A stretch of 64,000 nucleotides of DNA from the NCBI RefSeq assembly GCF_003014735.1, contig NZ_PYAX01000001.1, positions 372,001 to 436,000 on the forward strand, in the 5' to 3' direction. The first letter of the stretch is position 1, and each line of letters opens with the position of its first letter. The notes below the pieces were generated by a model, which was not told where the DNA came from, did not search any database, and worked only from the letters and a program-made list of their open reading frames with translations. Of this stretch, positions 18,846 through 27,444 are shown piece after piece. Source of the DNA: Saccharothrix carnea (lineage in GTDB: Bacteria > Actinomycetota > Actinomycetes > Mycobacteriales > Pseudonocardiaceae). The position numbers and the translations under genes are program-made.

Positions 18846-19862
18846 TCAGCCTTCGAACCGACCCGAATCCCACCGGTCGATCGACTCTTGCCAATCGGTT
18901 TCCACCAGGCTGCCGTCTGGTAGCACTCCGCCCTGCAGGCTCAGCACCTCCGCCAGCAGCCCTTCCACATCGGTGGACAAACCAGCGAGTGCACCGGATT
19001 CTGCGCGACGAAGCCGTGCTACGAGCGGAATGGACAGTCCGATACGGATGCCGAGGCCAGCAAAATCGGCGGACTGGAAGTTATCATCCTGCCGTGAAAC
19101 GCCGACTTCGAGCGCTCTGAGGAACGGCGCATAATAGGCGAGCATGAAGCGGTCCCTGGTGACGTCCAAGGCTATCGCCTCGTCAGCGTCATCTTCCGGG
19201 TCGAAGGCCTCCAGGTGCATCGGCCCGACACGCTGCGGGAAATGCGCGACACATCCGAGAGCCACCCACGGCCGCTTACCCTCAATAGCTACAATCGAGC
19301 GCTTCTGATCCTCAAGTGCGCGCCGCGTCTCAGGGCGGACATGGCCGGAACGACCCTTGGCCTCAGCGACCACCCAACCTCGCGGCGAGACCCCGAACAA
19401 GTCGGCTCTCCGCCGGCCCACCCCGAAGAGCACATCGTGCTGCGCGGAGTACCTGTCAATATGAAGCAGGTGGCTCACACCCAGTTGGGTCCGACAGAAT
19501 ATGGCTGTCATCGCTTGGCCCAACGCATATGACACCGCAGCCGACTCCGACCGGTCCAATGTCAAGGACAAGTCGGAGCGGACCAACTCGGCACGATCAG
19601 TGCGGCGCACATAGGCCGGAATGAGCGACGCCCGGTGCAACCACTCGTACACCGACGACTTGCCGTACACGAGCTCGTCCCCAGGGGCGCGGCCGGTCAC
19701 AAAGAGAGCGTGCGCTAGGTCATTTTCCGAGAACTGCAGTCGATCCTGATTCGGAACCACACCGTTCCCAAATGCGGACGCACGGAAGGACACCCGAAAG
19801 TCGGGGCGAGTATTCCTCACAATCAGCATCCGTGGAGCCACCTTCACACGAAGGATCGGCAT
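18846..19862 (-). CDS. Orphan protein with a PD-(D/E)XK nuclease-like motif
   Basis: 338 aa, no family recognised by name. Residues around the middle read RRADLFGVSPRGWVVAEAKG, an Asp followed at the right spacing by E-x-K at the end of a hydrophobic strand, then EDQKRS on the next helix. This is the signature of the PD-(D/E)XK fold found in restriction and repair nucleases. The rest lacks a DNA-binding domain that I can see. Base composition is clearly less GC-rich than the neighbours, with A/T third positions, which suggests recent transfer. It stands beside a toxin-antitoxin pair. It could be a defence nuclease or only a fold relative. Confidence 0.6.
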   Translation of the reverse strand: MPILRVKVAPRMLIVRNTRPDFRVSFRASAFGNGVVPNQDRLQFSENDLAHALFVTGRAPGDELVYGKSSVYEWLHRASLIPAYVRRTDRAELVRSDLSLTLDRSESAAVSYALGQAMTAIFCRTQLGVSHLLHIDRYSAQHDVLFGVGRRRADLFGVSPRGWVVAEAKGRSGHVRPETRRALEDQKRSIVAIEGKRPWVALGCVAHFPQRVGPMHLEAFDPEDDADEAIALDVTRDRFMLAYYAPFLRALEVGVSRQDDNFQSADFAGLGIRIGLSIPLVARLRRAESGALAGLSTDVEGLLAEVLSLQGGVLPDGSLVETDWQESIDRWDSGRFEG

Positions 19863-19945
19863 CGACTGCCGCTTGCGAACTCACACTCTACCAACTCTAC
19901 GAACCGAACGAGTCACGTTAAGTGAGCGGCACGGATCCGTACACC

Positions 19946-20221
19946 TCAGCGCGGTCGGTACGCGTCGGCACGGTGTTCGACGCGGATCACCGTGACCTCA
20001 CGTCGTTCGTCGTCGATCTCGTAAAGCACCCGGAAGGCTCCACGTCGAGCCGAGTAGACGCCCTCCAGCTCGTAACGCAGCGGCTTGCCGACGCGGTGGG
20101 GGTTGTCCGGCAACGTGCGTGTGATGAACTCGATCACGGCCGAGGCCACGCCGACCGGCAGCTTGTCCTGGATGGTCCGCGCGACACTGGCCGAGACCTG
20201 GAGCTCGTACGGCTGGGTCAC
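19946..20221 (-). CDS. RelE/ParE-superfamily toxin
   Basis: 91 aa. YELQVSASVARTIQDKLP, then the LRYELEGVYSARRGAFRVLYEIDDERREVTVIRVEHRADAY core, matches RelE toxins, which cleave mRNA on the ribosome. Conserved basic and aromatic residues near RRGAFRVLYEI fit the active surface. GTG 20221 overlaps the antitoxin stop by four bases (GTGA), the usual coupling that keeps antitoxin in excess. Confidence 0.93.
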   Translation of the reverse strand: MTQPYELQVSASVARTIQDKLPVGVASAVIEFITRTLPDNPHRVGKPLRYELEGVYSARRGAFRVLYEIDDERREVTVIRVEHRADAYRPR

Positions 20222-20490
20222 GAACGAGGCCGCAGCGCTCGAACGGCTTCCACGCCGCGAACCACGTCGCCACCGGCGACCTCGTCACGGCTCTGCTTGA
20301 TCGCCGCCATCGCGTTCGGGTCGCTGAGGACCTCCAGCGTTTCCTCGAGCGCGGCCAAGTCCTCATACCCGATCAACACGGCCGCAGGCCGCCCGTTCCG
20401 GGTGACGACGACGCGCTCGTGCTCGCGCTCGGCCCGGTCGACGAACTCCGACAGGTGGTCGCGCACCGATCGCAGCGGCTCAACAGTCAT
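20218..20490 (-). CDS. Phd/YefM-family antitoxin
   Basis: 90 aa. VEPLRSVRDHLSEFVDRAE with VVVTRNGRPAAVLIGYEDLAALEETLEVL is the Phd/YefM DNA-binding fold; the C-terminal part should wrap the toxin. ATG 20490 is preceded at once by a perfect palindrome, the likely operator for autorepression by antitoxin and toxin-antitoxin complex. The pair sits between rlmN and the orphan gene at 18846. Confidence 0.93.
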   Translation of the reverse strand: MTVEPLRSVRDHLSEFVDRAEREHERVVVTRNGRPAAVLIGYEDLAALEETLEVLSDPNAMAAIKQSRDEVAGGDVVRGVEAVRALRPRS

Positions 20491-20491
20491 G

Positions 20492-20505
20492 GCCACAATT
20501 GTGGC
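20492..20505. promoter_or_regulatory. Palindromic operator of the toxin-antitoxin operon
   Basis: GCCACAATTGTGGC is a perfect 14 bp palindrome starting one base upstream of the antitoxin ATG. Phd/YefM dimers bind such sites, so it is the likely autoregulatory operator. The message must then have a very short leader or the site blocks elongation. Confidence 0.7.
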
Positions 20506-20531
20506 ACACCCGACCGAAAAGCCTGCAGTCG

Positions 20532-21638
20532 TCAGCCCTCGGCGGCGAGCTGGCCGCACGCGGCGGCGATTTCTTGGCCTCGGGTGTCACGCACGGTGCA
20601 CGCGACGCCCTGGTCGTTGACCCGGCGCACGAACTCCCGCTCCACCGGCTTCGGCGACGCGTCCCACTTCGAGCCCGGAGTCGGGTTCAGCGGGATCACG
20701 TTCACGTGCACCAGTTGACCCAAGTGCTTGCGCAGCAGCTTGCCCAGCATGTCCGCACGCCACGGCTGGTCGTTGATGTCGCGGATCAGGGCGTACTCGA
20801 TCGACACCCGGCGGCCCGTGCGGTCGGCGTAGCCGCGGGCGGCTTCCAGGACCTCGGCCACCTTCCACCGCGTGTTCACCGGCACCAGCGTGTCCCGCAG
20901 CTCGTCGTCCGGCGTGTGCAGCGACACCGCCAACCGGACCTGGAGGTTCTCCTCCGTCAGCTTCCGGATCGCGGGCACCAGGCCCACCGTCGACACGGTC
21001 ACCGAGCGCTGCGAGATCCCCAACCCGTCCGGCGCGGGGTCGCAGATGCGGTGCACCGACTCGACCACGCGCTTGTAGTTGGCCAGCGGCTCGCCCATGC
21101 CCATGAACACGATGTTGGACAGCCGCCCCGGCCCGCCCGGCAGCTCGCCGTCACGCATGGCCGCCGCGCCGCGCCGCACCTGGTCCACGATCTCCGCCGT
21201 GGACAGGTTCCGGGTCAGGCCGCCCTGCCCCGTGGCGCAGAACGGGCACGCCATGCCGCAGCCGGCCTGAGACGAGATGCACAACGTCGCACGGTCGGGG
21301 TAGCGCATCAGGACGCTCTCGACCAACGTGCCGTCGTGCGCGCGCAGCAACGTCTTGCGCGTCGTGCCGCCATCGGCCTCCACGCTGCGCAGCTCCGTCC
21401 ACAGCGGCGGCATCAGGTCGGTGACCAGGCGTTCCCTGGTGGTGGCGGGGATGTCGGTCATCGCGTCGGGGTCAACGGTCAACCGGCCGAAGTAGTGGTT
21501 CGACAGCTGCGCGGCGCGGAACGGCTTCTCACCGAGCGCGGCGACCGCCTCTCGACGCTGGTCGGCGGAGAGGTCGGCGAGGTGGCGCGGCGGCAGGCCA
21601 CGCTTGGGCGCGTCGAAGACGAGGGGGAGGGCAGTCAT
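20532..21638 (-). CDS. rlmN: Dual-specificity 23S rRNA/tRNA (adenine-C2) methyltransferase
   Basis: 368 aa. A radical-SAM enzyme that methylates A2503 of 23S rRNA and A37 of some tRNAs. The CxxxCxxC cluster motif is in [17 protein letters not shown] is the SAM-binding region, and the C-terminal catalytic Cys is in [11 protein letters not shown]. The start has GGAGGG four bases upstream. In mycobacteria rlmN also follows cdsA; here five genes lie between, and the toxin-antitoxin operon is inserted just beyond it. Confidence 0.97.
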   Translation of the reverse strand: MTALPLVFDAPKRGLPPRHLADLSADQRREAVAALGEKPFRAAQLSNHYFGRLTVDPDAMTDIPATTRERLVTDLMPPLWTELRSVEADGGTTRKTLLRAHDGTLVESVLMRYPDRATLCISSQAGCGMACPFCATGQGGLTRNLSTAEIVDQVRRGAAAMRDGELPGGPGRLSNIVFMGMGEPLANYKRVVESVHRICDPAPDGLGISQRSVTVSTVGLVPAIRKLTEENLQVRLAVSLHTPDDELRDTLVPVNTRWKVAEVLEAARGYADRTGRRVSIEYALIRDINDQPWRADMLGKLLRKHLGQLVHVNVIPLNPTPGSKWDASPKPVEREFVRRVNDQGVACTVRDTRGQEIAAACGQLAAEG

Positions 21639-21708
21639 AGCGCCCTCCAGTGTCCCACGTGCGCCGAGTGCGCAGGACCACCCCGACCGCGACCGTCATC
21701 ACCGTTGC

Positions 21709-21732
21709 ATCGCGATACGTTCCGATATATCG
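21709..21732. promoter_or_regulatory. Probable PadR operator
   Basis: Upstream of the padR gene are the palindromes ATCGCGAT (21709-21716) and CGATATATCG (21723-21732), with CGATA also repeated at 21713 and 21723. AT-rich palindromes of this type are common PadR binding sites, so autorepression is likely. The position, 40-60 bp before the start codon, fits a promoter. Confidence 0.5.
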
Positions 21733-21770
21733 TCGACACGTCGCAACCGATCGACAGAAGGAGCAGAACG

Positions 21771-22430
21771 ATGTTCTTCCGAGAACCCGGACGCCGCGAA
21801 CACCGGCACCACCACCCGCGCAGGCACCACCGCGACCGCGACTTCGGCGACCCGAGGCACGGTTTCGGTGGCGGCGGCGGCCCGTTCCCCGGCCCTCCCC
21901 TCCCACCCGAACCACCTGGCTTCTTCGGCCACGGTCGGGGACGGGGCCGGGGACGCGGCGGCAGGCAGCGCAGGGGCAACGTCCGCGCGGCCGTCCTCAC
22001 GCTGCTCGCCGAACGGCCCATGCACGGCTACGAGATGATCCAGGAGATCGGCCGCCGCACGGACGGCCTCTGGCGGCCCAGCCCGGGCTCGGTCTACCCG
22101 ACCCTGCAACTGCTGGCCGACGAGGGCCTCGTCGCCTCCACCGAGGAGGCGGGCGGCAAGAAGTTGTTCACGCTGACCGAGACCGGTCAGGCGGAAGCCG
22201 CGAAGCTCGAAGGCGCGCCGCCCTGGCAGCAGGTCAACGACGACCTCGACGCGCACGCGGCGAAACTGCGCACGGCCGCACGGCACCTCGGCGCGGCCAT
22301 GCAGCAGATGGCGCACGCGGGCACGCGGGAACAGCAGGCGCGGGCCGTCGAGGTGCTCGGCGAGGCCCGCCGCAAGCTGTACGCGATCCTCGGCGAGCTC
22401 GACGTCGAGGAAGATGACCCGGAAGAGTGA
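21771..22430 (+). CDS. PadR-family transcriptional regulator with His/Gly-rich N-terminal extension
   Basis: 219 aa. The winged helix is clear: VRAAVLTLLAERPMHGYEMIQEIGRR, then SPGSVYPTLQLLADEGLV and KKLFTLTETG. The dimerising C-terminal helix is DAHAAKLRTAARHLGAAMQQM. Before the domain come about 65 residues rich in His, Arg, Gly and Pro (REHRHHHPRRHHRDRDFG, GRGRGRGRGG), which may bind metal or nucleic acid. ATG 21771 has AAGGAG eight bases upstream. It ends 1 bp from the convergent aldo/keto reductase gene. Confidence 0.92.
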   Translation: MFFREPGRREHRHHHPRRHHRDRDFGDPRHGFGGGGGPFPGPPLPPEPPGFFGHGRGRGRGRGGRQRRGNVRAAVLTLLAERPMHGYEMIQEIGRRTDGLWRPSPGSVYPTLQLLADEGLVASTEEAGGKKLFTLTETGQAEAAKLEGAPPWQQVNDDLDAHAAKLRTAARHLGAAMQQMAHAGTREQQARAVEVLGEARRKLYAILGELDVEEDDPEE

Positions 22431-22431
22431 C

Positions 22432-23415
22432 CTACCAGCGGTCGTGGACCAGCGGCCGGATCAGCGAGTCGTACACCGCGCGCACCTCGTCCTGCGCCTG
22501 CGCCGACAACGGCGCCAGGTCCGCGGCGGCCGAGTTGGCCCTGGCCTGCTCGCCGTTGCGGGCGCCGGGGATGACCACGGTGACGCCGGGCTGGTCCACG
22601 ATCCACCGCAGCGCGAACTGCGCCATGGTCGCACCGGACGGCACCAGGGGCCGCAGCCGCTCCACCGCCTCCAGGCCGACCTCGAACGGCACGCCGGAGA
22701 ACGTCTCGCCGACGTCGAACGCGTCACCGTTGCGGTTGTAGTTGCGGTGGTCGTCGGCGGAGAACGTGGTCGACGCCGTGTACTTGCCGGACAGCAGCCC
22801 CGAGGCGAGCGGAACGCGGGCGATGATCGCCACGCCCGCCTCCGCCGCCGCGGGCAGCACCCGCTCCAGCGGCTTGTGCCGCAGCGCGTTCAGGATGATC
22901 TGGACGCTCGCGACACCCGGCCGGGCGATCGCGGTCAGCGCCTCCTCGACGGTCTCCACGCTCACGCCGTACGCGGCGATCCGCTTGGCCTGCACCATCT
23001 CGTCGAGGGTGTCGAACACCTCGTCGGTGGAGTAGACCGGGGTCGGCGGGCAGTGCAGCTGGACCAGGTCGAGCGTGTCGACGCCGAGGTTGGCGCGCGA
23101 CCGGTCGTTCCAGGCCAGGAAGTTCTCCCGGGAGTAGTTCTCCGGCGCCTGCTCGACCCGGCGGCCCATCTTGGTGGCCACCGTGATGTCGGCGTCACCG
23201 CGCTCGCGGAGGAACTTGCCGATCAGCGTCTCGCTGCGGCCGTCGCCGTAGACGTCGGCGGTGTCGAAGAAGTTCACGCCGGTGTCGGCGGCGGCGTGCA
23301 GCACGGCCAGCGCGTCGGACTCCTCGACCTGGCCCCAGTCGGCGCCGAGCTGCCAGCAGCCCAGACCGATGACGCCGACCTGCCGACCCAACTTGCCCGC
23401 GTTCCTGTTCTCCAC
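22432..23415 (-). CDS. Aldo/keto reductase
   Basis: 327 aa. A TIM-barrel NADPH-dependent oxidoreductase. The catalytic Asp and Tyr are in NFFDTADVYGDGRSE, Lys in VATKMG, and His in LVQLHCPP. The C-terminal cofactor site is VTVVIPGARNGEQARAN. It belongs to the YghZ/Tas-like group by its overall length; the substrate is unknown. The start is GTG 23415 with AGGA nearby. The methyltransferase gene lies upstream on the same strand, 23 bp away, so they are probably co-transcribed. Confidence 0.92.
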   Translation of the reverse strand: MENRNAGKLGRQVGVIGLGCWQLGADWGQVEESDALAVLHAAADTGVNFFDTADVYGDGRSETLIGKFLRERGDADITVATKMGRRVEQAPENYSRENFLAWNDRSRANLGVDTLDLVQLHCPPTPVYSTDEVFDTLDEMVQAKRIAAYGVSVETVEEALTAIARPGVASVQIILNALRHKPLERVLPAAAEAGVAIIARVPLASGLLSGKYTASTTFSADDHRNYNRNGDAFDVGETFSGVPFEVGLEAVERLRPLVPSGATMAQFALRWIVDQPGVTVVIPGARNGEQARANSAAADLAPLSAQAQDEVRAVYDSLIRPLVHDRW

Positions 23416-23438
23416 GGTCCGATCCTAGGTGAGCGCTC

Positions 23439-24185
23439 TCATGGCAGCACAATCCCGGCCGGCTTGCGCCTGACGTGCAGCCGGTAGCCGACCTCGAACG
23501 ACAGGCCGGGCGTGCGCGCGATCGCCTTCGCCGCGACCGCCTCGGAGAACTCGATCCGCAGCACGGCTTCGAGGTCCTCACGGCGTTCGAACCGCCACAG
23601 TGCGCGCACGCGGCGCAACGAGAAGCCCTGATCGGCGAAGAACCGCTCCACGTCCACGGGGTTGTAGCGGGGCTCGTCGGCGCACAGCCACGGCCCGTAC
23701 GGCTCGGCGAGGCCGTCGAGGTCCACGATCGCCAGCGCGCCGCCGGGTCTGAGCACCCGTTCGGCTTCACGCAGGCCCGGCTCGCAGCCGGGACCGAAGA
23801 AGTACGCCGTGCGCGCGTGCACGAGGTCCGCGGTCGCGTCGCGCAGCGGCAGCCGTTGCGCGGGCCCGGCCACCGCCTCGGCGTTCGGCACCTCCGCCAC
23901 CCGTGCCCGGGCGCGCCGCACCAGCGGCGGGTGCGGCTCGACACCGATCACCGAACGCGCGTCCCGTGCGAGCACGGGCAAGTGGAACCCGTCACCGCAG
24001 CCGACGTCGACCACGTCCCGCCCGGCCCAGTCGAACTCCTCGCGCAGCGCGCTCCAGATGGCGCCGTCCACGTCCTGCGCGCGGTTCTCGACCTCGTAGA
24101 CCTCGGGCCAGTGCCAGATGTTCGGGCTCGGCAGGACGTCTACCGGCCGTACGGCGGCCAACGCGGCGCGGACGAATCCCTTCAC
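23439..24185 (-). CDS. Class I SAM-dependent methyltransferase
   Basis: 248 aa. SAM motif I is VVDVGCGDGFHLPVLA, motif II region is IGVEPHPP, and EAERVLRPGGALAIVDLDG is the post-III strand typical of small-molecule methyltransferases. The N-terminal SPNIWHWPEVYEVENRAQD may form a lid. The substrate is unknown. GTG start. It precedes the aldo/keto reductase gene on the same strand. Confidence 0.9.
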   Translation of the reverse strand: MKGFVRAALAAVRPVDVLPSPNIWHWPEVYEVENRAQDVDGAIWSALREEFDWAGRDVVDVGCGDGFHLPVLARDARSVIGVEPHPPLVRRARARVAEVPNAEAVAGPAQRLPLRDATADLVHARTAYFFGPGCEPGLREAERVLRPGGALAIVDLDGLAEPYGPWLCADEPRYNPVDVERFFADQGFSLRRVRALWRFERREDLEAVLRIEFSEAVAAKAIARTPGLSFEVGYRLHVRRKPAGIVLP

Positions 24186-24240
24186 GAGACGACTCTAGAG
24201 CCGTAGCGTGATCGAATAGACGGCTAGCAGGAGGTACGCG

Positions 24241-25059
24241 GTGTCGATCGTCCCGAATTCCCCCGCTTTGGCCGAGTTGCACCACGGCGCCCCGTGCTGG
24301 GTCGACATCGCGACCACGGACCTCCAGGCCACGACCGACTTCTACGCGGGGCTGTTCGGGTGGAACTTCGCCGACGCGCCCGGCAACGCGATCGCGCTGG
24401 TCGACGGCGTGCCGGTGGCCGAGCTGGTCGCCGCCGCCGAGCCGAGCGCGTGGACGCTGTACCTGAACACCCCGCACGCCAGGGCGACCGCGGAGAAGGC
24501 ACAGGCGCTGGGCGGGCACGTGCTCGGGGAGCCTTCGGACACGGTCACCGTGATCGCCGACCCGACCGGCGCGGTGGTGGGGTTCCGGCACGTGCCACCC
24601 GATTGGGTGTTCGGCACCGATGGCCACGGCGCGTACGCGTGGGCGGAGCTGAACACGCGTGACGGGAACGCGGCGGACGAGTTCTTCGGCGAGCTGTGCG
24701 GGTACGAAATCACCCAGATCGGTGACGGTCAGGCGGTCGACTACACGATCTGGGCCACCCAGGGGCACACCGTGCTCGGACGTCAGCGGATGGGCCGGGC
24801 GTTCACGCCGGACACCCCGGCGCACTGGATGGTGTACTTCACCGCGGCGCCGGAGATCGGCACGGACTCCGCCGCCTCCCGGGTGCTGGAGCTGGGCGGA
24901 CGCGTCACCGTGGAGCCGTACGACACGCCGTTCGGCCGGATCACGGTCGTCGCCGACCACACGGGCGCGGTGTTCTCCGTGATCGACCCGTCCCGCACGA
25001 CCCCGCTGTCGGAGGAGGAGTCCACCGAGTCACGGGTGGACGATCCGTACGACGACTAA
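24241..25059 (+). CDS. Two-domain VOC (glyoxalase/bleomycin-resistance fold) protein
   Basis: 272 aa. Two VOC modules: the first begins APCWVDIATTDLQATTDFYAGLFGWNF, the second AYAWAELNTRDGNAADEFFGELCGYE. Each is followed by the strand patterns of the fold. Such proteins in actinomycetes are often annotated as hydroxylase-like or 27 kDa antigen Cfp30B-like; no substrate can be assigned. GTG 24241 has AGGAGG six bases upstream. It overlaps the convergent cdsA end by four bases. Confidence 0.88.
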   Translation: MSIVPNSPALAELHHGAPCWVDIATTDLQATTDFYAGLFGWNFADAPGNAIALVDGVPVAELVAAAEPSAWTLYLNTPHARATAEKAQALGGHVLGEPSDTVTVIADPTGAVVGFRHVPPDWVFGTDGHGAYAWAELNTRDGNAADEFFGELCGYEITQIGDGQAVDYTIWATQGHTVLGRQRMGRAFTPDTPAHWMVYFTAAPEIGTDSAASRVLELGGRVTVEPYDTPFGRITVVADHTGAVFSVIDPSRTTPLSEEESTESRVDDPYDD

Positions 25060-25907
25060 GCGGGCACAAACACGTGCAGCAGCAGCCAGGCGACGACGGC
25101 GGACGGCAGCAGTGAGTCCATCCGGTCCATCAGGCCGCCGTGACCGGGCAGCAGCGTGCCCATGTCCTTGATCCCGAGGTCGCGCTTGATCAGCGACTCG
25201 ACCAGGTCGCCCGCCGTCGCCGTGACGACCAGGGTCGCGCCGAACAGCACGCCCTGCCACCACTGGCCGTCCAGCATCAGGCCCACGGTGAGCGCGCCAC
25301 CGACCATGCCCGCCACCATCGAGCCCGCGAAACCCTCCCAGGACTTCTTCGGGCTGATGGTGGGGGCCATCGGGTGCTTGCCGAACAGCACGCCGGCCAC
25401 GTAACCGCCGGTGTCGGACAGCACGACGCCGATCAGGAACGCCAGGACGCGGAACACGCCGTCGTCCGGCACCACCAACATGACCGCGAAAGCCGCGAAC
25501 ACGGCCACGTACGCGACCGTGAAGATGGACGCGGTGACGTCGCGCAGGTAGCCCTCCGCGCCGTCCTTGAGCCGCCAGAGCAGGCACACCAGGATCGTCA
25601 CCACGAACGCGCTGAGCACGCCGCCGCGCTCGTACGGCCAGGCCAGCCACACCACCGCCTGACCGCCCAACAGCACGGGCACCAGCGCGACCCGGATGCC
25701 CGCGCCGCGCTTCAGCGCACCCGCCAGCTCGTACATCGACACCGCGACGGCCACGGCGACGACGCCGACGAACAGCTCGCGCACCGTCAGCAGGGCGACG
25801 AGGATGACCGCACCCAGACCGACACCCACGCCGATGGCCGCGGGCAGGTTGCGCCCGGCGCGTGACGCGCTCTTCTCCGGCGCGCCCTGGTCACCGCCGC
25901 CTGACAC
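25056..25907 (-). CDS. cdsA: Phosphatidate cytidylyltransferase (CDP-diacylglycerol synthase)
   Basis: 283 aa with about eight membrane helices. It makes CDP-diacylglycerol from phosphatidate and CTP, the branch point for phosphatidylinositol, cardiolipin and phosphatidylethanolamine. SPKKSWEGFAGS and the C-terminal signature region IKRDLGIKDMG...GHGGLMDRMDS are diagnostic. I chose GTG 25907 because AGGAG lies eight bases upstream; GTG starts further upstream are in frame. It follows frr on the same strand, as in mycobacteria. Confidence 0.95.
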   Translation of the reverse strand: MSGGGDQGAPEKSASRAGRNLPAAIGVGVGLGAVILVALLTVRELFVGVVAVAVAVSMYELAGALKRGAGIRVALVPVLLGGQAVVWLAWPYERGGVLSAFVVTILVCLLWRLKDGAEGYLRDVTASIFTVAYVAVFAAFAVMLVVPDDGVFRVLAFLIGVVLSDTGGYVAGVLFGKHPMAPTISPKKSWEGFAGSMVAGMVGGALTVGLMLDGQWWQGVLFGATLVVTATAGDLVESLIKRDLGIKDMGTLLPGHGGLMDRMDSLLPSAVVAWLLLHVFVPA

Positions 25908-25990
25908 CTGTTGTGCTCCTATCACGGCCGTCCACCGGCCAAGCAAAGCGCGCGGATACCCGACCCGACCGCCGAACCCGACGTGATCAC

Positions 25991-26548
25991 CTAGACCTCG
26001 AGCAGCTCGGCTTCCTTGTGCTTGACCAGCTCGTCGATCTGGGCGACGTAGCGGTGGGTGACGTTCTCCAGTTCCTTCTCGGCCCTGGTGCCGTCGTCCT
26101 CGCCGACCTCGCCGTCCTTGACCAGGCGGTCCAGCTCTTCCTTCGCCTTGCGGCGGATGTTGCGCACGGACACCTTGGCGTCCTCGCCCTTGCCCTTGGC
26201 GACCTTCACCATCTCGCGACGGCGTTCCTCGGACAGCTGCGGGATCACCACACGGATGATCGAGCCGTCGTTGCTGGGGTTGACGCCCAGGTCGGAGTCG
26301 CGGATGGCCTTCTCGACCGCGTTGAGCTGGGTGGCGTCGTAGGGCTTGATCACCGCCATGCGCGCCTCCGGGATGGCGACGCTGGCCAGCTGGTTCAGCG
26401 GGGTGGGCGAACCGTAGTACTCGACCACGATGCGGGAGAACATCGAGGGGTTGGCACGGCCGGTGCGCACCGCGGCCAGGTCCTCCTTCGCCACGGACAC
26501 CGCTTTTTCCATCTTCTCCTCGGCGTCGAGGAGGGTCTCGTCAATCAC
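25991..26548 (-). CDS. frr: Ribosome recycling factor
   Basis: 185 aa, the standard length. With EF-G it splits post-termination ribosomes. The family is recognised by [43 protein letters not shown] and [14 protein letters not shown], with a long C-terminal helix. GTG 26548 has GGGAG eight bases upstream. It is 46 bp after pyrH and before cdsA in the conserved rpsB-tsf-pyrH-frr-cdsA order. Confidence 0.98.
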   Translation of the reverse strand: MIDETLLDAEEKMEKAVSVAKEDLAAVRTGRANPSMFSRIVVEYYGSPTPLNQLASVAIPEARMAVIKPYDATQLNAVEKAIRDSDLGVNPSNDGSIIRVVIPQLSEERRREMVKVAKGKGEDAKVSVRNIRRKAKEELDRLVKDGEVGEDDGTRAEKELENVTHRYVAQIDELVKHKEAELLEV

Positions 26549-26594
26549 GACTGACTCCCTTGGTGTGCGCAGTTCGGCTCGAATCCCAGCAGGT

Positions 26595-27377
26595 CTAGAA
26601 GGACGGGCGACCACCGGGGGTGCTCACCAGTGTGCCGATCTTCTCACCGCGCACGGCTCGCGCGATGTTCCCCTCGGTGAGCAGGTTGAAGACCATGATC
26701 GGCATGTTGTTGTCCATGCACAGGCTGAACGCGGTCGCGTCGGCGACGTTCAGGCCGCGTTCGAGCACTTCCCGGTGGGTGATGTTGTCGAACATCAGCG
26801 CGTCCGGGTCGGTCTTGGGGTCGGCGGTGTAGACGCCGTCCACGGCCTTGGCCATCAGCACGACCTCGCAACCGATCTCCAGCGCGCGCTGCGCGGCCGT
26901 CGTGTCGGTGGAGAAGTACGGCATGCCGGCGCCGCCGCCGAAGATGACCACGCGCCCCTTGTCGAGGTGCCGCATGGCCCGGCGGGGGATGTAGGACTCG
27001 GCGATCTGGCCCATGGTGATGGCGGTCTGCACGCGGGTCTCGATGCCGTGCTCGCGTTCCAGGAAGTCCTGCAAGGCGAGGCAGTTCATCACGGTGCCCA
27101 GCATGCCCATGTAGTCGGCGCGGCTGCGGTCCATGCCGCGCTGCTGCAGCTCGGCGCCGCGGAAGAAGTTGCCGCCGCCGATGACGACCGCGACCTGGAC
27201 CCCGGTCCGGACGACCGCGGCGATCTGGCGTGAGACGGTCTGCACGACGTCGGGGTCGACGCCGACACCGCCACCGCCGAACATCTCGCCGCCCAGCTTG
27301 AGCATCACCCGGCGGTAGCCGTGGATGGGCTCGTCGTCGGCTTGATCCGCTTTCGCGTGGTCTACCTCTGCGCTCAC
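26595..27377 (-). CDS. pyrH: Uridylate kinase
   Basis: 260 aa. It phosphorylates UMP to UDP and is a hexameric amino-acid-kinase-fold enzyme. [20 protein letters not shown], and DADFSTD-type region [16 protein letters not shown] with [12 protein letters not shown] are diagnostic. An N-terminal tail of about 20 residues precedes the core. GTG 27377 has AGGAG six bases upstream and gives this length. A strong hairpin separates it from tsf. Confidence 0.98.
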   Translation of the reverse strand: MSAEVDHAKADQADDEPIHGYRRVMLKLGGEMFGGGGVGVDPDVVQTVSRQIAAVVRTGVQVAVVIGGGNFFRGAELQQRGMDRSRADYMGMLGTVMNCLALQDFLEREHGIETRVQTAITMGQIAESYIPRRAMRHLDKGRVVIFGGGAGMPYFSTDTTAAQRALEIGCEVVLMAKAVDGVYTADPKTDPDALMFDNITHREVLERGLNVADATAFSLCMDNNMPIMVFNLLTEGNIARAVRGEKIGTLVSTPGGRPSF

Positions 27378-27400
27378 AGGTACTCCTCTGGACACGGCAA

Positions 27401-27435
27401 GGGCGGGGTCGCGACGTCTGCGCGCAACCCCGCCC
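27401..27435 (-). terminator. Intercistronic hairpin between tsf and pyrH
   Basis: GGGCGGGGTCGCG (27401-27413) pairs with CGCAACCCCGCCC (27423-27435), 12 of 13 pairs, around a 9-base loop, 9 bp after the tsf stop. It has no U-run, so it may be a partial terminator or an RNA-stability element that lowers pyrH expression relative to the abundant tsf product. Confidence 0.7.
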
Positions 27436-27444
27436 TCACGCGAA

